From assembly GCA_004560375.1 (NCBI GenBank), contig SFVC01000044.1, positions 1 to 13,454 of the forward strand: a stretch of 13,454 nt of DNA, written 5' to 3'. Shown piece after piece: positions 1 to 7,069 of this stretch (positions are counted from its first letter, which is position 1; each line of letters starts with the position of its first letter). The DNA is from a bacterium (GTDB lineage Bacteria > Bacillota > Clostridia > Oscillospirales > Oscillospiraceae). Position numbers and translations under genes: made by a program. The notes beneath the pieces were generated by a model that did not search any database, was not told the DNA's origin, and saw only the letters and a list, made by a program, of their open reading frames with translations.

Positions 1-15
1 GAGGAATATCAAAAA

Positions 16-150
16 ATGGAATTCATCATGGACATTGCCCGAGTAATCAGGGCTTTCTTTGACGTTCTGCTTGCCGTCCCGTTCTTCGGCCCGATGCTTG
101 TGATTGGAGCATCATTTCGCATAGTTGCCAAAGCAGTAAGGAGCAGATAG
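16..150 (+). CDS. Small hydrophobic protein of unknown function (44 aa)
   Basis: A short reading frame of 44 residues, preceded by a GAGGA ribosome binding site at 1-5, ten bases before the ATG. The middle (about residues 13-36) is strongly hydrophobic and could form one membrane helix. The C-terminal end is basic (Arg35, Lys39, Arg42, Arg44). That profile is compatible with a small membrane protein or a filamentous-phage coat-like peptide, but I recognise no family. It converges on the rep gene on the other strand, so it would not be co-transcribed with it. An overlapping 37-codon frame on the minus strand has a less protein-like composition. Real coding status is uncertain because of the small size and the window edge. 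Confidence 0.4.
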   Translation: MEFIMDIARVIRAFFDVLLAVPFFGPMLVIGASFRIVAKAVRSR

Positions 151-188
151 CCCGGGGCCTTGAAGGTACGTTCCCAGGAATGGGCGCA

Positions 189-1187
189 CTACACCCGCAG
201 GGGATAGAGGGCATTGTAGTCCGCTATGAGGAACCGCTGCTTGTCCGATAATCGGTCGCTGGCACCTACTGCCAACTCAAAAATCTTGGGGAAACCCATG
301 GTTTGGAGCAGGATGGACAGGGACGGCCCAACCTGGGACTCCACCCAGTTGGCGATATGCTCCACACAGTGCTGGACGGTTTCCCGGGCCACCAATCGGA
401 CGCTTTCCAACTCGTCCACGAAGGCCCGCCACCAAGGGCAGACGGTGCAACGGGTGATATTAGTATCATCCCGGTCAATGAAGGACAACTTGTCATTGAT
501 GACTTGGGCGGCCAGCTTGCCCACGTTCTCGGCGTTGGTGAGCTGACGACCAAAGGCTTGGGCGTTCTCACCGCGCATGACAAGCTCCACCCGTATCCAG
601 TGCCCGGATTCCCCACGCTCCAGGGCCTTGTCATAAATACGGACGCGAAAAGCGGAGGACTCCGCGCCTATGTAGACAGTAGTGCCGGAGCGCTGGGTGC
701 CGTCATAGCCCAGATACAGGGTGCGCTTGCTCATGCGGCTGTTGATCTCGTTGTCCTGCACCTTCCGCACGATATCGTCCATACATAGATAGCCCTCCCG
801 GTCGTCACAGGCGATATCAATGCGGGAGATGTTGGCATCCTCGGTCGCCGCTAAAAGCTGAAACAGGACGGGAAAAGCGGTGCTGGCGGTGCCCTGGGTA
901 TCCTTGACGCCGTCAAAGGTGAGATTGGACATGGTTTCAAAAGCGCGGCAGCCATTGCCGGACATAGAGACACACACGCCCATATCCCGGAAATACTCGT
1001 TCTCCCGGGGCTCATACAGCACCTGGATATCACCAAAGCGCAGCACGCGCTGATAGCCCATCAGGCCGTAGGGCGCTTCCTGGAACAGCGCGGGATCCAA
1101 GCCCAGATACTTCTGAATGACCTGGGCGGGATCTTCCATATTTTTGATGGAAAACGTCAGATAGTCTATCAGCACTTGACATTTCAT
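189..1187 (-). CDS. Replication initiation factor, Rep_trans family (rolling-circle initiator)
   Basis: The protein has 332 residues. Family members nick one strand at the double-strand origin and start rolling-circle replication of plasmids, conjugative elements and filamentous-phage-like elements. Visible family signatures are the N-terminal LIDYLTFSIK segment (residues 6-15), the metal/DNA-site strand SRIDIACDD (121-129), and the segment from 169 to 205 with IYDKALE (Tyr185, the candidate nicking tyrosine) followed by WIRVEL. The start is set at 1187 because an AGGAGG box lies eight bases upstream. A longer frame starting at 1205 would put the start before that box. The gene sits downstream of the 79-aa gene on the same strand, with tandem hairpins between them. 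Family assignment is good; the exact element type is not determined. Confidence 0.82.
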   Translation of the reverse strand: MKCQVLIDYLTFSIKNMEDPAQVIQKYLGLDPALFQEAPYGLMGYQRVLRFGDIQVLYEPRENEYFRDMGVCVSMSGNGCRAFETMSNLTFDGVKDTQGTASTAFPVLFQLLAATEDANISRIDIACDDREGYLCMDDIVRKVQDNEINSRMSKRTLYLGYDGTQRSGTTVYIGAESSAFRVRIYDKALERGESGHWIRVELVMRGENAQAFGRQLTNAENVGKLAAQVINDKLSFIDRDDTNITRCTVCPWWRAFVDELESVRLVARETVQHCVEHIANWVESQVGPSLSILLQTMGFPKIFELAVGASDRLSDKQRFLIADYNALYPLRV

Positions 1188-1209
1188 CGGGCTTCCTCCT
1201 GTCATGAGT

Positions 1210-1261
1210 ACCCCCGTGATTACTTCCGGGGGTTCCCGGGGGCCGCTTCCGGCCCCCGGGA
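1210..1261. repeat. Two tandem GC-rich hairpins upstream of rep (candidate origin or terminator)
   Basis: Two perfect inverted repeats abut each other. Bases 1210-1216 pair with 1227-1233 (7 bp, 10-base loop), and 1234-1244 pair with 1251-1261 (11 bp, loop GCTTCC). They lie 23-74 bases upstream of the rep start on the minus strand. Rolling-circle initiators nick in or beside such extruded hairpins, so this is a candidate double-strand origin. A transcription-attenuating role between the 79-aa gene and rep is also possible, although neither hairpin is followed by a T run on the minus strand. Confidence 0.5.
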
Positions 1262-1342
1262 TTCCGTAACTTGTTCAGTTGGCGGCTCCACAGGCTATCT
1301 CACGACAGGCTGGTTACCATAGGGCGGGGGCTTGTCCGGCAA

Positions 1343-1582
1343 TCAGTCCTCCGGATAGACGCCGGTACACCTGCCGTTGCGGTTATACTCAATATGCACC
1401 TCGTCCCCAACCTGGGGATCGTACTGGCACTTGAGCAGCTTGTCCATGCTGAGGAATACGCGATCCGCGCTCGAGCCCTCGCCGTCCTCCAGCGGCTCCG
1501 TGAAATAGATGTTTTTCCCCGTTATCTGATTCCCGTCTTTCCCTTTGAAGTTAATGGGACGTACCCCTACTACCGTTGCCAT
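1343..1582 (-). CDS. Small protein next to rep, candidate ssDNA-binding protein (79 aa)
   Basis: A compact 79-residue protein rich in beta-type sequence: an ATVVGVRPINFKG-type first strand, a central YFTEPL segment, a VGDEVHIEYNRNG segment at about 57-70, and an acidic C-terminus. An AAGGAGG ribosome binding site lies seven bases upstream of the ATG. The length, its place just before a Rep_trans gene and the short strand-turn pattern resemble the small ssDNA-binding proteins of rolling-circle elements and filamentous phages in Firmicutes. I cannot confirm an OB fold from sequence, so the function is inferred from context. The gap to rep (about 155 bases) holds the tandem hairpins. Confidence 0.6.
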   Translation of the reverse strand: MATVVGVRPINFKGKDGNQITGKNIYFTEPLEDGEGSSADRVFLSMDKLLKCQYDPQVGDEVHIEYNRNGRCTGVYPED

Positions 1583-1600
1583 AACTTGTCCTCCTTACAT

Positions 1601-1631
1601 AAAAAATCAGCCGGACCGGGTTCGTCCGACT
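1601..1631 (-). terminator. Terminator-like hairpin in the leader of the 79-aa gene
   Basis: Read on the minus strand, bases 1631-1624 pair with 1616-1609 (8 bp with one G-T pair, 7-base loop), and a run of six T follows at 1606-1601. The hairpin lies only 19 bases before the start codon of the 79-aa gene, and no minus-strand gene lies directly upstream. It could therefore attenuate transcription of the ssDNA-binding/rep unit, or mark an element boundary. Confidence 0.5.
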
Positions 1632-1641
1632 GTCCAACTTT

Positions 1642-1647
1642 AATATA
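1642..1647 (-). promoter_or_regulatory. Possible -10 box of the rep unit (TATATT)
   Basis: On the minus strand a TATATT hexamer (1647-1642) lies just upstream of the leader hairpin. The hexamer 17 bases further upstream (GTCATT) is a poor -35 match. If it is used, transcription would begin almost at the hairpin. Confidence 0.25.
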
Positions 1648-1682
1648 CAACTTGCAAATGACGCAATGACCCGCTGTATTTC

Positions 1683-1711
1683 TTGACAACATGGCGAAAA
1701 TGTACTATTGT
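1683..1711 (+). promoter_or_regulatory. Sigma-A-type promoter of the kinase operon
   Basis: A perfect TTGACA -35 (1683-1688), a 17-base spacer and TATTGT as -10 (1706-1711, four of six consensus bases) lie 75 bases before the kinase start. The leader contains an inverted repeat, GCCCTCC at 1737-1743 with GGAGGGC at 1757-1763 (7 bp, 13-base loop), just before the GTGAGGA ribosome binding site. Confidence 0.65.
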
Positions 1712-1786
1712 TATAAGGATAGTATGTTCGCGTTTTGCCCTCCCGTGTTCAGATCTGGAGGGCGCTCTGGAGACGGGTGAGGATAA

Positions 1787-4642
1787 ATGGTAAACGCTGT
1801 GATTTTGCTGGAGTGTTTCGGCATCGGACTGACCTTTGTGGCCCTGATCCTCCTGCTCAACGGGGACGGCGCCCGGGAGCAGAAGCTGCTGATCTTTATC
1901 ATGTGCGGCTCGCTGGTGCAGAATGTGGGCTATCTGTTGGAGCTCACCGCCCCCACGGTGGAGGTGGCCGTCGCGGCGGTGACCATAGAAAACGTGGGCT
2001 CCACCTTCGTGCCGCTGTGCTACTGCTGGTTTATCTACACCTACTGCTACGCCCGCCCCCCAAAACGGTTCCTGCAGATCCTGGCCGCTGTCGACTTCCT
2101 GGTGCTGCCCACGGTGTTTTTCAACTGGAACGGCCTGTTTTACCAGGAATTCCAGTGGCTGTCCACCACGGACGGGTTCCACTATGTCAGCATCTCCTAC
2201 GGCCCCCTGTACGGCGTCTTCATGATCACCCGCATCATCATCCCCTATATTCTGTGCTTCATCACCCTGGTGCGGGCCATCCGCCAACGCTCGGATCAGC
2301 AGGTCAACCGCCAGTACCAGACGATCCTGATCATCTCCACCCTCCCCGTGATCGTGCTGGTGGCCTACGTGTTCAAGCTGGCCAACGTGTTTGACCTGAC
2401 GCCGGTGACGCTGGCCATCTCCATGGCCATGGTGGTCATTGTGGTGTGGAGCCGCCGGAACTACGACTTCCGCCACCTGGCGGCGGAGAAGGTGCTGGAG
2501 AGCCTGGGGGACGGCGTCATCGCCCTGGACGATCACGACCGCCTGGTGAGCTACAACCGGGCCGCCGCCCGCATCTTCACCAGCCTGCCCGCCCACAAGC
2601 TGGGGGAGAACATCCGGGTGGTGGAGGACTTCCGGGAGGAGATGCTCAACGAGAACATCCCCTGGAGCTTTTCCATCAACGGGCAGAACTACGAGTGCCA
2701 CAGCAAGCACATCATGGACGACAGCGGCCGCAGGCAGGGCTGCGTCATCCTGGTGCTGGACATGACCGACATCAAGGCCTACATCAACGAGATCAAGCGG
2801 GTGCGGCAGCAGGCGGAAAAGGCCAACATCGCCAAGAGCGAATTTTTGGCCAATATGTCCCACGAGATCCGCACCCCCATGAACGCCATCATCGGCCTCA
2901 ACGACATCATCATGGAGGAGTGCACCGACGCCTCCCTTTACGCCCACGCCAAGGACGTGCAGTCCGCCGCCAAAAACCTGCTGGCCATCATCAACGACAT
3001 CCTGGATCTGTCCAAGGTTGAGGCGGGCAAGATGGAGCTGGTATACACCGACTACCACCTGAAAACCGTGGTGGGCGAGGTGGTGGGCATGATGGACATG
3101 GCCGCCTCCAAGCGCGGGCTCATCATGAAATACGACTGCGACGAAACCCTCCCCTGCCGCTACAACGGCGACGAGGGGCGGATCAAGCAGATCCTCATCA
3201 ACATCATCAACAACGCCATCAAGTTCACCAAGGAGGGCTATGTCCGGGCCAGCGTCACCGGCCGGCCCGGCCCCAACGAGGGGGAGGAGCTGCTCACCTT
3301 CCGGGTGGAGGACACCGGCTGCGGCATCCGGGAGGAGGATCTGGAGAAGATCTTCGAGGACTTCCGCCAGGTGGACTCCAAGAAAAACCGCAGCGTGGAG
3401 GGCACCGGCCTGGGGCTGGCCATCGTGAAGCACCTGGTGGAGCTGATGGGCGGCGAGATCCGCGTGGACAGCGTCTACGGTCAGGGCACCGTGGTCACCA
3501 TCGTCATCCCCCAGCGGATCGTGGATAGCCGCACCATCGCCGAGGTGCCCGACTCCTCCGCCCGGGAGCTGGAGGGGACGGAGCAGTTCACCGCCCCCGG
3601 CGTGAAGGTGCTGGTGGTGGACGACAACGTGATCAACCGCAAGGTGGCCCGGGGCTTCCTGAAGCGGTACAGCTTCGACCTCACCGAGGCGGGAAGCGGG
3701 CCGGAGGCCATCGACCTGGTGCGGCAAAACCGGTATGATATCATTTTCATGGATCATATGATGCCCATGATGGACGGCATCGAGGCGGCGGAGATCATCC
3801 GCCGGGACTGCGGGGAGAACGGCACGTCCCCCACCATCATTGCCCTCACCGCCAACGCCATGGAGGGGATGCGGGAGAAGTTCCTGAGCTGCGGCTTCCA
3901 GGATTTCATCGCCAAGCCCCTGGATCGGAAGGAGCTGGGCCAGCTGCTGGCCCGCTGGGTGCCGGAGGATCGCCGGCAGGCGGACACCGGGGCCGGGGAG
4001 GAGGAGGCCGCCCCCCTGGATCCGGACGCCTTCCAGATCGAGGGGATCGACATGGACGTGGCCATGCGCTACTACACCGGCGGCGAGGAGGGCTTCGTGG
4101 AGCTGCTGGAGCTGTACCACATGGACGGGCAGCGCAAGACGGAGCTGCTGCGGGAGCTGGCGGCGCAGGCCGACCTGTCCGACTACCGCACGGAGGTGCA
4201 CGGCCTCAAGAGCGCCGCGGCCAACATCGGGGCCATGGAGGTGTCCAACCTGGCCCGGGCCCAGGAGAACGCCGCCGCCCAGGGGGATCGGGAGTTCATC
4301 GCCCGGCAGTTCCCCGAGCTGCTCGCCGCCCACCAGGCCCTTCTGGAGCGGATCGGGGCCTTTTTGGAGCAGCGGCGGCAGGCGCAGCCCCAGGCGGAGA
4401 AGCTCCCGGCCCTGTCCCCCCAGGAGCTGCGGGAGCAGGTGGAGGCGGCCCTCCATGAGCTGGAGGACTTCCGCTCCCAGGAATGTGCCCGGATGGTGGA
4501 GGAGCTGCTGAGCCGCGACCTCCCCCCGGCGGCGGAGCGGGGCCTGCGGGAGATTCAGGGACAGCTGAAGCTGTTTGAGGACGACAACGCGGAGGCGCTG
4601 CTGGCCAAGCTGGTGGACGAGCTTGATAAGGAGGCTGGGTGA
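1787..4642 (+). CDS. 7TM-PAS hybrid sensor histidine kinase with receiver and HPt domains
   Basis: A 951-residue membrane sensor kinase with an internal phosphorelay. Residues 1-222 hold about seven hydrophobic helices of the 7TM-sensor type. A PAS domain follows (about 232-335), then HisKA with SHEIRTP (phospho-acceptor His359) and a HATPase domain with an N box (Asn475/Asn476), G1 DTGCGI (509-514), F box (522-528) and G2 GTGLGLAI (539-546). A receiver follows with Asp612/Asp613, phospho-acceptor Asp656, Thr688 and Lys710. An HPt domain is centred on His805 (EVHGLKSA), with a further helical tail at 870-951. All key residues are present, so a His-Asp-His relay within one chain is expected, passing phosphate to the receiver proteins encoded next. 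The signal is unknown. The stop is one base from the next start codon, which implies tight coupling. Confidence 0.93.
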   Translation: MVNAVILLECFGIGLTFVALILLLNGDGAREQKLLIFIMCGSLVQNVGYLLELTAPTVEVAVAAVTIENVGSTFVPLCYCWFIYTYCYARPPKRFLQILAAVDFLVLPTVFFNWNGLFYQEFQWLSTTDGFHYVSISYGPLYGVFMITRIIIPYILCFITLVRAIRQRSDQQVNRQYQTILIISTLPVIVLVAYVFKLANVFDLTPVTLAISMAMVVIVVWSRRNYDFRHLAAEKVLESLGDGVIALDDHDRLVSYNRAAARIFTSLPAHKLGENIRVVEDFREEMLNENIPWSFSINGQNYECHSKHIMDDSGRRQGCVILVLDMTDIKAYINEIKRVRQQAEKANIAKSEFLANMSHEIRTPMNAIIGLNDIIMEECTDASLYAHAKDVQSAAKNLLAIINDILDLSKVEAGKMELVYTDYHLKTVVGEVVGMMDMAASKRGLIMKYDCDETLPCRYNGDEGRIKQILINIINNAIKFTKEGYVRASVTGRPGPNEGEELLTFRVEDTGCGIREEDLEKIFEDFRQVDSKKNRSVEGTGLGLAIVKHLVELMGGEIRVDSVYGQGTVVTIVIPQRIVDSRTIAEVPDSSARELEGTEQFTAPGVKVLVVDDNVINRKVARGFLKRYSFDLTEAGSGPEAIDLVRQNRYDIIFMDHMMPMMDGIEAAEIIRRDCGENGTSPTIIALTANAMEGMREKFLSCGFQDFIAKPLDRKELGQLLARWVPEDRRQADTGAGEEEAAPLDPDAFQIEGIDMDVAMRYYTGGEEGFVELLELYHMDGQRKTELLRELAAQADLSDYRTEVHGLKSAAANIGAMEVSNLARAQENAAAQGDREFIARQFPELLAAHQALLERIGAFLEQRRQAQPQAEKLPALSPQELREQVEAALHELEDFRSQECARMVEELLSRDLPPAAERGLREIQGQLKLFEDDNAEALLAKLVDELDKEAG

Positions 4643-4643
4643 A

Positions 4644-5138
4644 ATGATTCCAACACGCACGAGTAGACAGAGTAATCGACAGTGCATCCTGGCGGTGGAC
4701 GACGCGGCCACGGTGCTGCTCCGGATCGCGGACACCCTGGGGAAGCATTACGACGTGGTTACGGTGAATTCCGGGGCCCGGGCCCTGCGGTATCTGGAAA
4801 AGGTGAAGCCGGATCTGATCCTGCTGGACATCCGGATGGCCCCCAAAAACGGGTATGAGACCCTGCGGGAGATCCGGGATATGCCGGATCGGGCCGACGT
4901 CCCGGTGATTATGCTCACCGCCATGGAGGATAAAAACTCCGTCCTGGAGGGCATCACCCTGGGCATTCAGGACTATATCCTGAAGCCCTTCGCCCCCGAC
5001 GATCTGCTCAACCGGATCCGCCGGGTGCTGGACGCGCCGCCTCAGAGCGCCCAGCCCCAGAACGGCGAACCTCAGGACGGCGAACCCGGGAGCACCCAGC
5101 CTCAGAGCGGTGCACCTCAAGACGAACAGGAGGCGTGA
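4644..5138 (+). CDS. Receiver-only response regulator with Pro/Gln-rich tail
   Basis: A 164-residue protein made of one receiver domain (about residues 12-129) with the acidic pair Asp19/Asp20, phospho-acceptor Asp62, Thr92 and Lys114 (YILKPF). It has no DNA-binding or enzymatic output domain. Residues 131-164 are a low-complexity tail rich in Pro, Gln, Gly and Glu with recurring PQ(S/N/D) units, probably disordered. The start at 4644 is chosen because an AAGGAGG box (4628-4634) sits inside the end of the kinase gene at good spacing; an earlier in-frame start would overlap the kinase widely. It is the likely first phosphate acceptor from the kinase HPt domain and may act through protein contacts. 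Confidence 0.88.
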   Translation: MIPTRTSRQSNRQCILAVDDAATVLLRIADTLGKHYDVVTVNSGARALRYLEKVKPDLILLDIRMAPKNGYETLREIRDMPDRADVPVIMLTAMEDKNSVLEGITLGIQDYILKPFAPDDLLNRIRRVLDAPPQSAQPQNGEPQDGEPGSTQPQSGAPQDEQEA

Positions 5139-5141
5139 CCC

Positions 5142-5630
5142 ATGAACAGCGCCATGACAAAGGAAGGACTGGAGCAGATCCTGGATCAGGCCCTGCAAGA
5201 TGTGACGGAGCGCACCGCCGGCGTCCGGCTGTACCAGGGGAACCAGCCCTTGGGCGAGGATCTCTGCACCGTCCACATCACGTTTGACAAGGGCTTCGAC
5301 ACCAGCCTCACCCTCTGCGCCGACACGGCCCTGCTGGTTCGCATGGCTCGGAACTCCTTCCACGAGGAGGCGGTGTCCCAGGAGGATCTGGAGGAGTTCA
5401 GCAAGGAGTATTTCAACGTCCTGTGCGGCAAGGTGGTGGGAGCCATGTTCCGGGCCACCCAGGTCTCGGCCCATTTTGGAGCCCCTGTGTTCTACCATGG
5501 GCGCTATGAGCCGGAGGATCAGGACGTGCAGTTCATCCTCACGTACTCCGACGAGCACAGCGAGGGCGCGCAGCTGATCCACCATGTGCCCCGGGTTCAT
5601 GAGGACGGGGCCGCTCCAAACCACAGCTAA
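5142..5630 (+). CDS. cheX: CheX-like chemotaxis phosphatase domain protein
   Basis: A 162-residue protein matching the CheX type of the CheC/CheX/FliY phosphatase family, which dephosphorylates CheY-P. The active-site ExxN motif is intact (Glu89 and Asn92 in a KEYFNVLCGKVVG helix), followed by the glycine-rich turn and strand expected of the domain. An AGGAGG box lies eight bases before the ATG, three bases after the preceding stop. It lies between two receiver-only genes, so one or both receivers are the likely substrates. The assignment rests on the motif and context; overall similarity to classical CheX looks moderate. Confidence 0.75.
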   Translation: MNSAMTKEGLEQILDQALQDVTERTAGVRLYQGNQPLGEDLCTVHITFDKGFDTSLTLCADTALLVRMARNSFHEEAVSQEDLEEFSKEYFNVLCGKVVGAMFRATQVSAHFGAPVFYHGRYEPEDQDVQFILTYSDEHSEGAQLIHHVPRVHEDGAAPNHS

Positions 5631-5648
5631 CAGGAGGGGGTATATCAA

Positions 5649-6011
5649 ATGAGCAAGCGGATCATGGTGGTGGACGATTCCCGTCTGGTCAGGGTTCAGC
5701 TGGAGGACGTTCTGAAAGGCACGGAATACGAGGTGGCGGCCTACTGCCGCAGCGGGGAGGACGCCATCGAGCAGTACGCCGCGGTGCAGCCCGACCTGGT
5801 GACAATGGACATCATTATGCAGGGGATGGACGGGCTGGACGCCGCCGAGATCATTTTGAAAAACAATCCGGACGCCAGGATCGTGATGGTGTCCTCCCTG
5901 GCCTATGAGGATACGTTCGAGCGGGCCAAAACCATCGGCACCCGAGGCTTTGTGGACAAACCGTTTCACCAGGAGCAGCTGCTGAAGGTGTTCGGGCAGG
6001 CGCTTCAATAA
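5649..6011 (+). CDS. CheY-like receiver protein
   Basis: A 120-residue stand-alone receiver with Asp9/Asp10, phospho-acceptor Asp54 (VTMDIIM), Ser82/Ser83 at the switch position and Lys104 (DKPF). The length equals that of CheY. It has a strong AGGAGGGG ribosome binding site and is the last gene before a terminator. With the CheX-like neighbour it forms a chemotaxis-type output that could act on a motor switch or on another partner. Whether it is the flagellar CheY cannot be told, since no cheA, cheW or receptor gene is in view. Confidence 0.88.
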   Translation: MSKRIMVVDDSRLVRVQLEDVLKGTEYEVAAYCRSGEDAIEQYAAVQPDLVTMDIIMQGMDGLDAAEIILKNNPDARIVMVSSLAYEDTFERAKTIGTRGFVDKPFHQEQLLKVFGQALQ

Positions 6012-6064
6012 GCCCTGCGCCGCTCAAGTTATGCTGCGTGGTTCGGGGATCTTTTTGGGCATAG

Positions 6065-6101
6065 AAGAGCTCCCTCCGGCAAGGCCGGAGGGAGCTCTTT
6101 T
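6065..6101 (+). terminator. Rho-independent terminator of the kinase/CheY operon
   Basis: A perfect 16-bp stem (6065-6080 with 6084-6099) has an AAG loop and runs into a T tract (6098-6101). It lies 53 bases after the CheY-like stop codon and separates this operon from the convergent recombinase gene. Confidence 0.9.
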
Positions 6102-6130
6102 GCTCCTGGTGTTCCGTGGGCCGCGCAGGG

Positions 6131-6757
6131 TTATGGGCCCCGCCGCCCCAATCCGGCCGCCTGGCCCCACTCCTCCGCCCTGCGGGTGAATGTCTTGCGG
6201 GACACCTGCAGCAGCCGGCCCGCGTCGGTGGCGGTGATCCGGCCGTTCCACCAGTCCTCCGCCAGCTCCGCGAACTGCTCCGGCATGGGGAGGCGCTCCG
6301 GGCCGAAGCGAACCCCCCGGGCCAGGGCGGCGGCGATCCCCTCTGCCTGGCGCTGGCGGATGAATTCCCGCTCCGTCTGGGCCACGTAGCTTAAAAGCTG
6401 GAGCACGATGTCGGACACCAGCGTACCGGTCAGATCCCTGCCCTCCCGGGTGTCCAGCAGGGGCATATCCAGGACAACAATGGCCACCCGCTTCTCCTTT
6501 GTCAAATTCCCCCACTGCGCCAGGATCTCCTCATAGTTTCGCCCCAGCCGGTCGATGCTCTTGACCACCAGCACGTCCCCGGGGCGCAACGTCAACACCA
6601 ACTCCTGATACACGGGCCGGTCAAAGCTCTTTCCCGACTGCTTCTCCACCACGATGTGCTCCGCCCTCACCCCAAACTCCCGCAGCGCCACCAGCTGGCG
6701 CTCCTCTTTCTGACCGCGGGTGGACACGCGGGCATAGCCGTACATAATCCCTGTCAT
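6131..6757 (-). CDS. Small serine recombinase (resolvase/invertase family)
   Basis: A 208-residue site-specific recombinase. The catalytic domain begins at once with YGYARVSTRGQ (nucleophile Ser12), followed by the GDVLVVKSIDRLGRN block (60-74, Arg70 and Arg73 in the active site) and the REFIRQRQAEGI helix (130-141). A C-terminal helix-turn-helix is visible at about 172-195 (ITATDAGRLLQVSRKTF). This is the resolvase/invertase layout, not the IS607 TnpA layout, which has an N-terminal DNA-binding domain. The start at 6757 is preferred because a GAGAGG box lies nine bases upstream; MAD three codons earlier is too close to it. It faces away from the TldR operon, and two dyad repeats lie in its upstream region, as in tnpR-res arrangements. 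Confidence 0.88.
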   Translation of the reverse strand: MTGIMYGYARVSTRGQKEERQLVALREFGVRAEHIVVEKQSGKSFDRPVYQELVLTLRPGDVLVVKSIDRLGRNYEEILAQWGNLTKEKRVAIVVLDMPLLDTREGRDLTGTLVSDIVLQLLSYVAQTEREFIRQRQAEGIAAALARGVRFGPERLPMPEQFAELAEDWWNGRITATDAGRLLQVSRKTFTRRAEEWGQAAGLGRRGP

Positions 6758-6788
6758 GTCTGCCATCCTCTCTATCTTGATTTGGTAT

Positions 6789-6803
6789 CCTTTATTATAA
6801 AGG
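6789..6803 (-). promoter_or_regulatory. 15-bp palindrome overlapping a TATAAT box before the recombinase
   Basis: CCTTTATTATAAAGG is a perfect inverted repeat around one central base, and on the minus strand it contains TATAAT. It lies about 32 bases upstream of the recombinase start. This suits the recombinase promoter -10 with an overlapping operator, although no good -35 is seen 17 bases upstream. Confidence 0.45.
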
Positions 6804-6881
6804 AGAAGGACGGCGATTCGGACTATTTCCCCCGAAATGGCCGGAAAACGGCGGCGCGGGAACAAGTTCACAGGAATTCGC

Positions 6882-6921
6882 GAGGGAAAACGCGGACAGG
6901 TTGTATACAACCTATCCGGGC
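6882..6921 (+). repeat. Direct repeat R1 with palindromic core (candidate recombinase site)
   Basis: This 40-base unit is repeated at 7007-7046 with 36 of 40 identical bases in the same orientation. Its core at 6894-6917 is an almost perfect 24-bp dyad around a central TA (ACAGGTTGTATACAACCT inner part). A TA-centred dyad of this size suits the crossover site of a small serine recombinase, and the recombinase gene starts about 125 bases away. Confidence 0.6.
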
Positions 6922-6964
6922 GGCGGCGGGATCGGTTTCGCCTGAAAATTTTCTCATTACAGGC

Positions 6965-6991
6965 TAAAGTTTTACAAAATGGAGCCGATAT
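6965..6991 (+). promoter_or_regulatory. Sigma-28 (SigD/FliA) promoter of the tldR-csrA-flagellin operon
   Basis: TAAA (6965-6968), exactly 15 bases, then GCCGATAT (6984-6991) fits the flagellar sigma-28 consensus TAAA-N15-GCCGATAA at all but the last base. It lies about 80 bases before the tldR start and is the only sigma-28 match I see in the operon. It would place the dead TnpB, guide RNA, CsrA, flagellin and modification genes under the late flagellar regulon. The promoter lies between direct repeats R1 and R2. Confidence 0.85.
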
Positions 6992-7006
6992 AATAATCGA
7001 ACACAG

Positions 7007-7046
7007 GAGGGAAAACGCGGTCAGGTTGTATAGAACCTGTCCAGGC
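7007..7046 (+). repeat. Direct repeat R2 with palindromic core, in the tldR leader
   Basis: The second copy of the 40-base unit starts 125 bases after R1. Its dyad (7019-7042) is less perfect, but CAGGTT at 7022-7027 still pairs with AACCTG at 7034-7039 around GTATAG. It lies downstream of the sigma-28 start, so it is transcribed and could also form an RNA hairpin in the tldR leader. It could be a recombinase subsite or an operator. Confidence 0.6.
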
Positions 7047-7069
7047 CTGAGGAGGGAGGAGCGGCTTCC

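Larger units (their letters stand above)
1..1650. mobile_element. Partial rolling-circle replicating element (plasmid- or inovirus-like)
   Basis: The stretch combines a Rep_trans-type replication initiator, a small protein resembling the ssDNA-binding-type proteins that accompany such initiators, tandem perfect GC hairpins between them and a tiny hydrophobic ORF. That is the content expected of a small rolling-circle element integrated in a Clostridia chromosome. The right boundary is placed just before the sigma-A promoter of the kinase operon. The left boundary lies outside the window. No integrase or clear attachment repeat is visible, so the integrated state is inferred. Confidence 0.45.

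Noticed and set aside
1590..1620. A dif-like half site (TTATGTAAG on the minus strand) that could be an integration site
   Set aside because: Only one arm resembles the XerD half; the other arm does not match, and the bases are explained by the T run and ribosome binding site of the 79-aa gene.
1640..4735. 1031-codon open frame on the minus strand opposite the kinase
   Set aside because: It is an antisense shadow of the GC-rich kinase gene; the composition is His/Val/Leu/Gly repeats without any domain, while the + strand frame has all kinase motifs.
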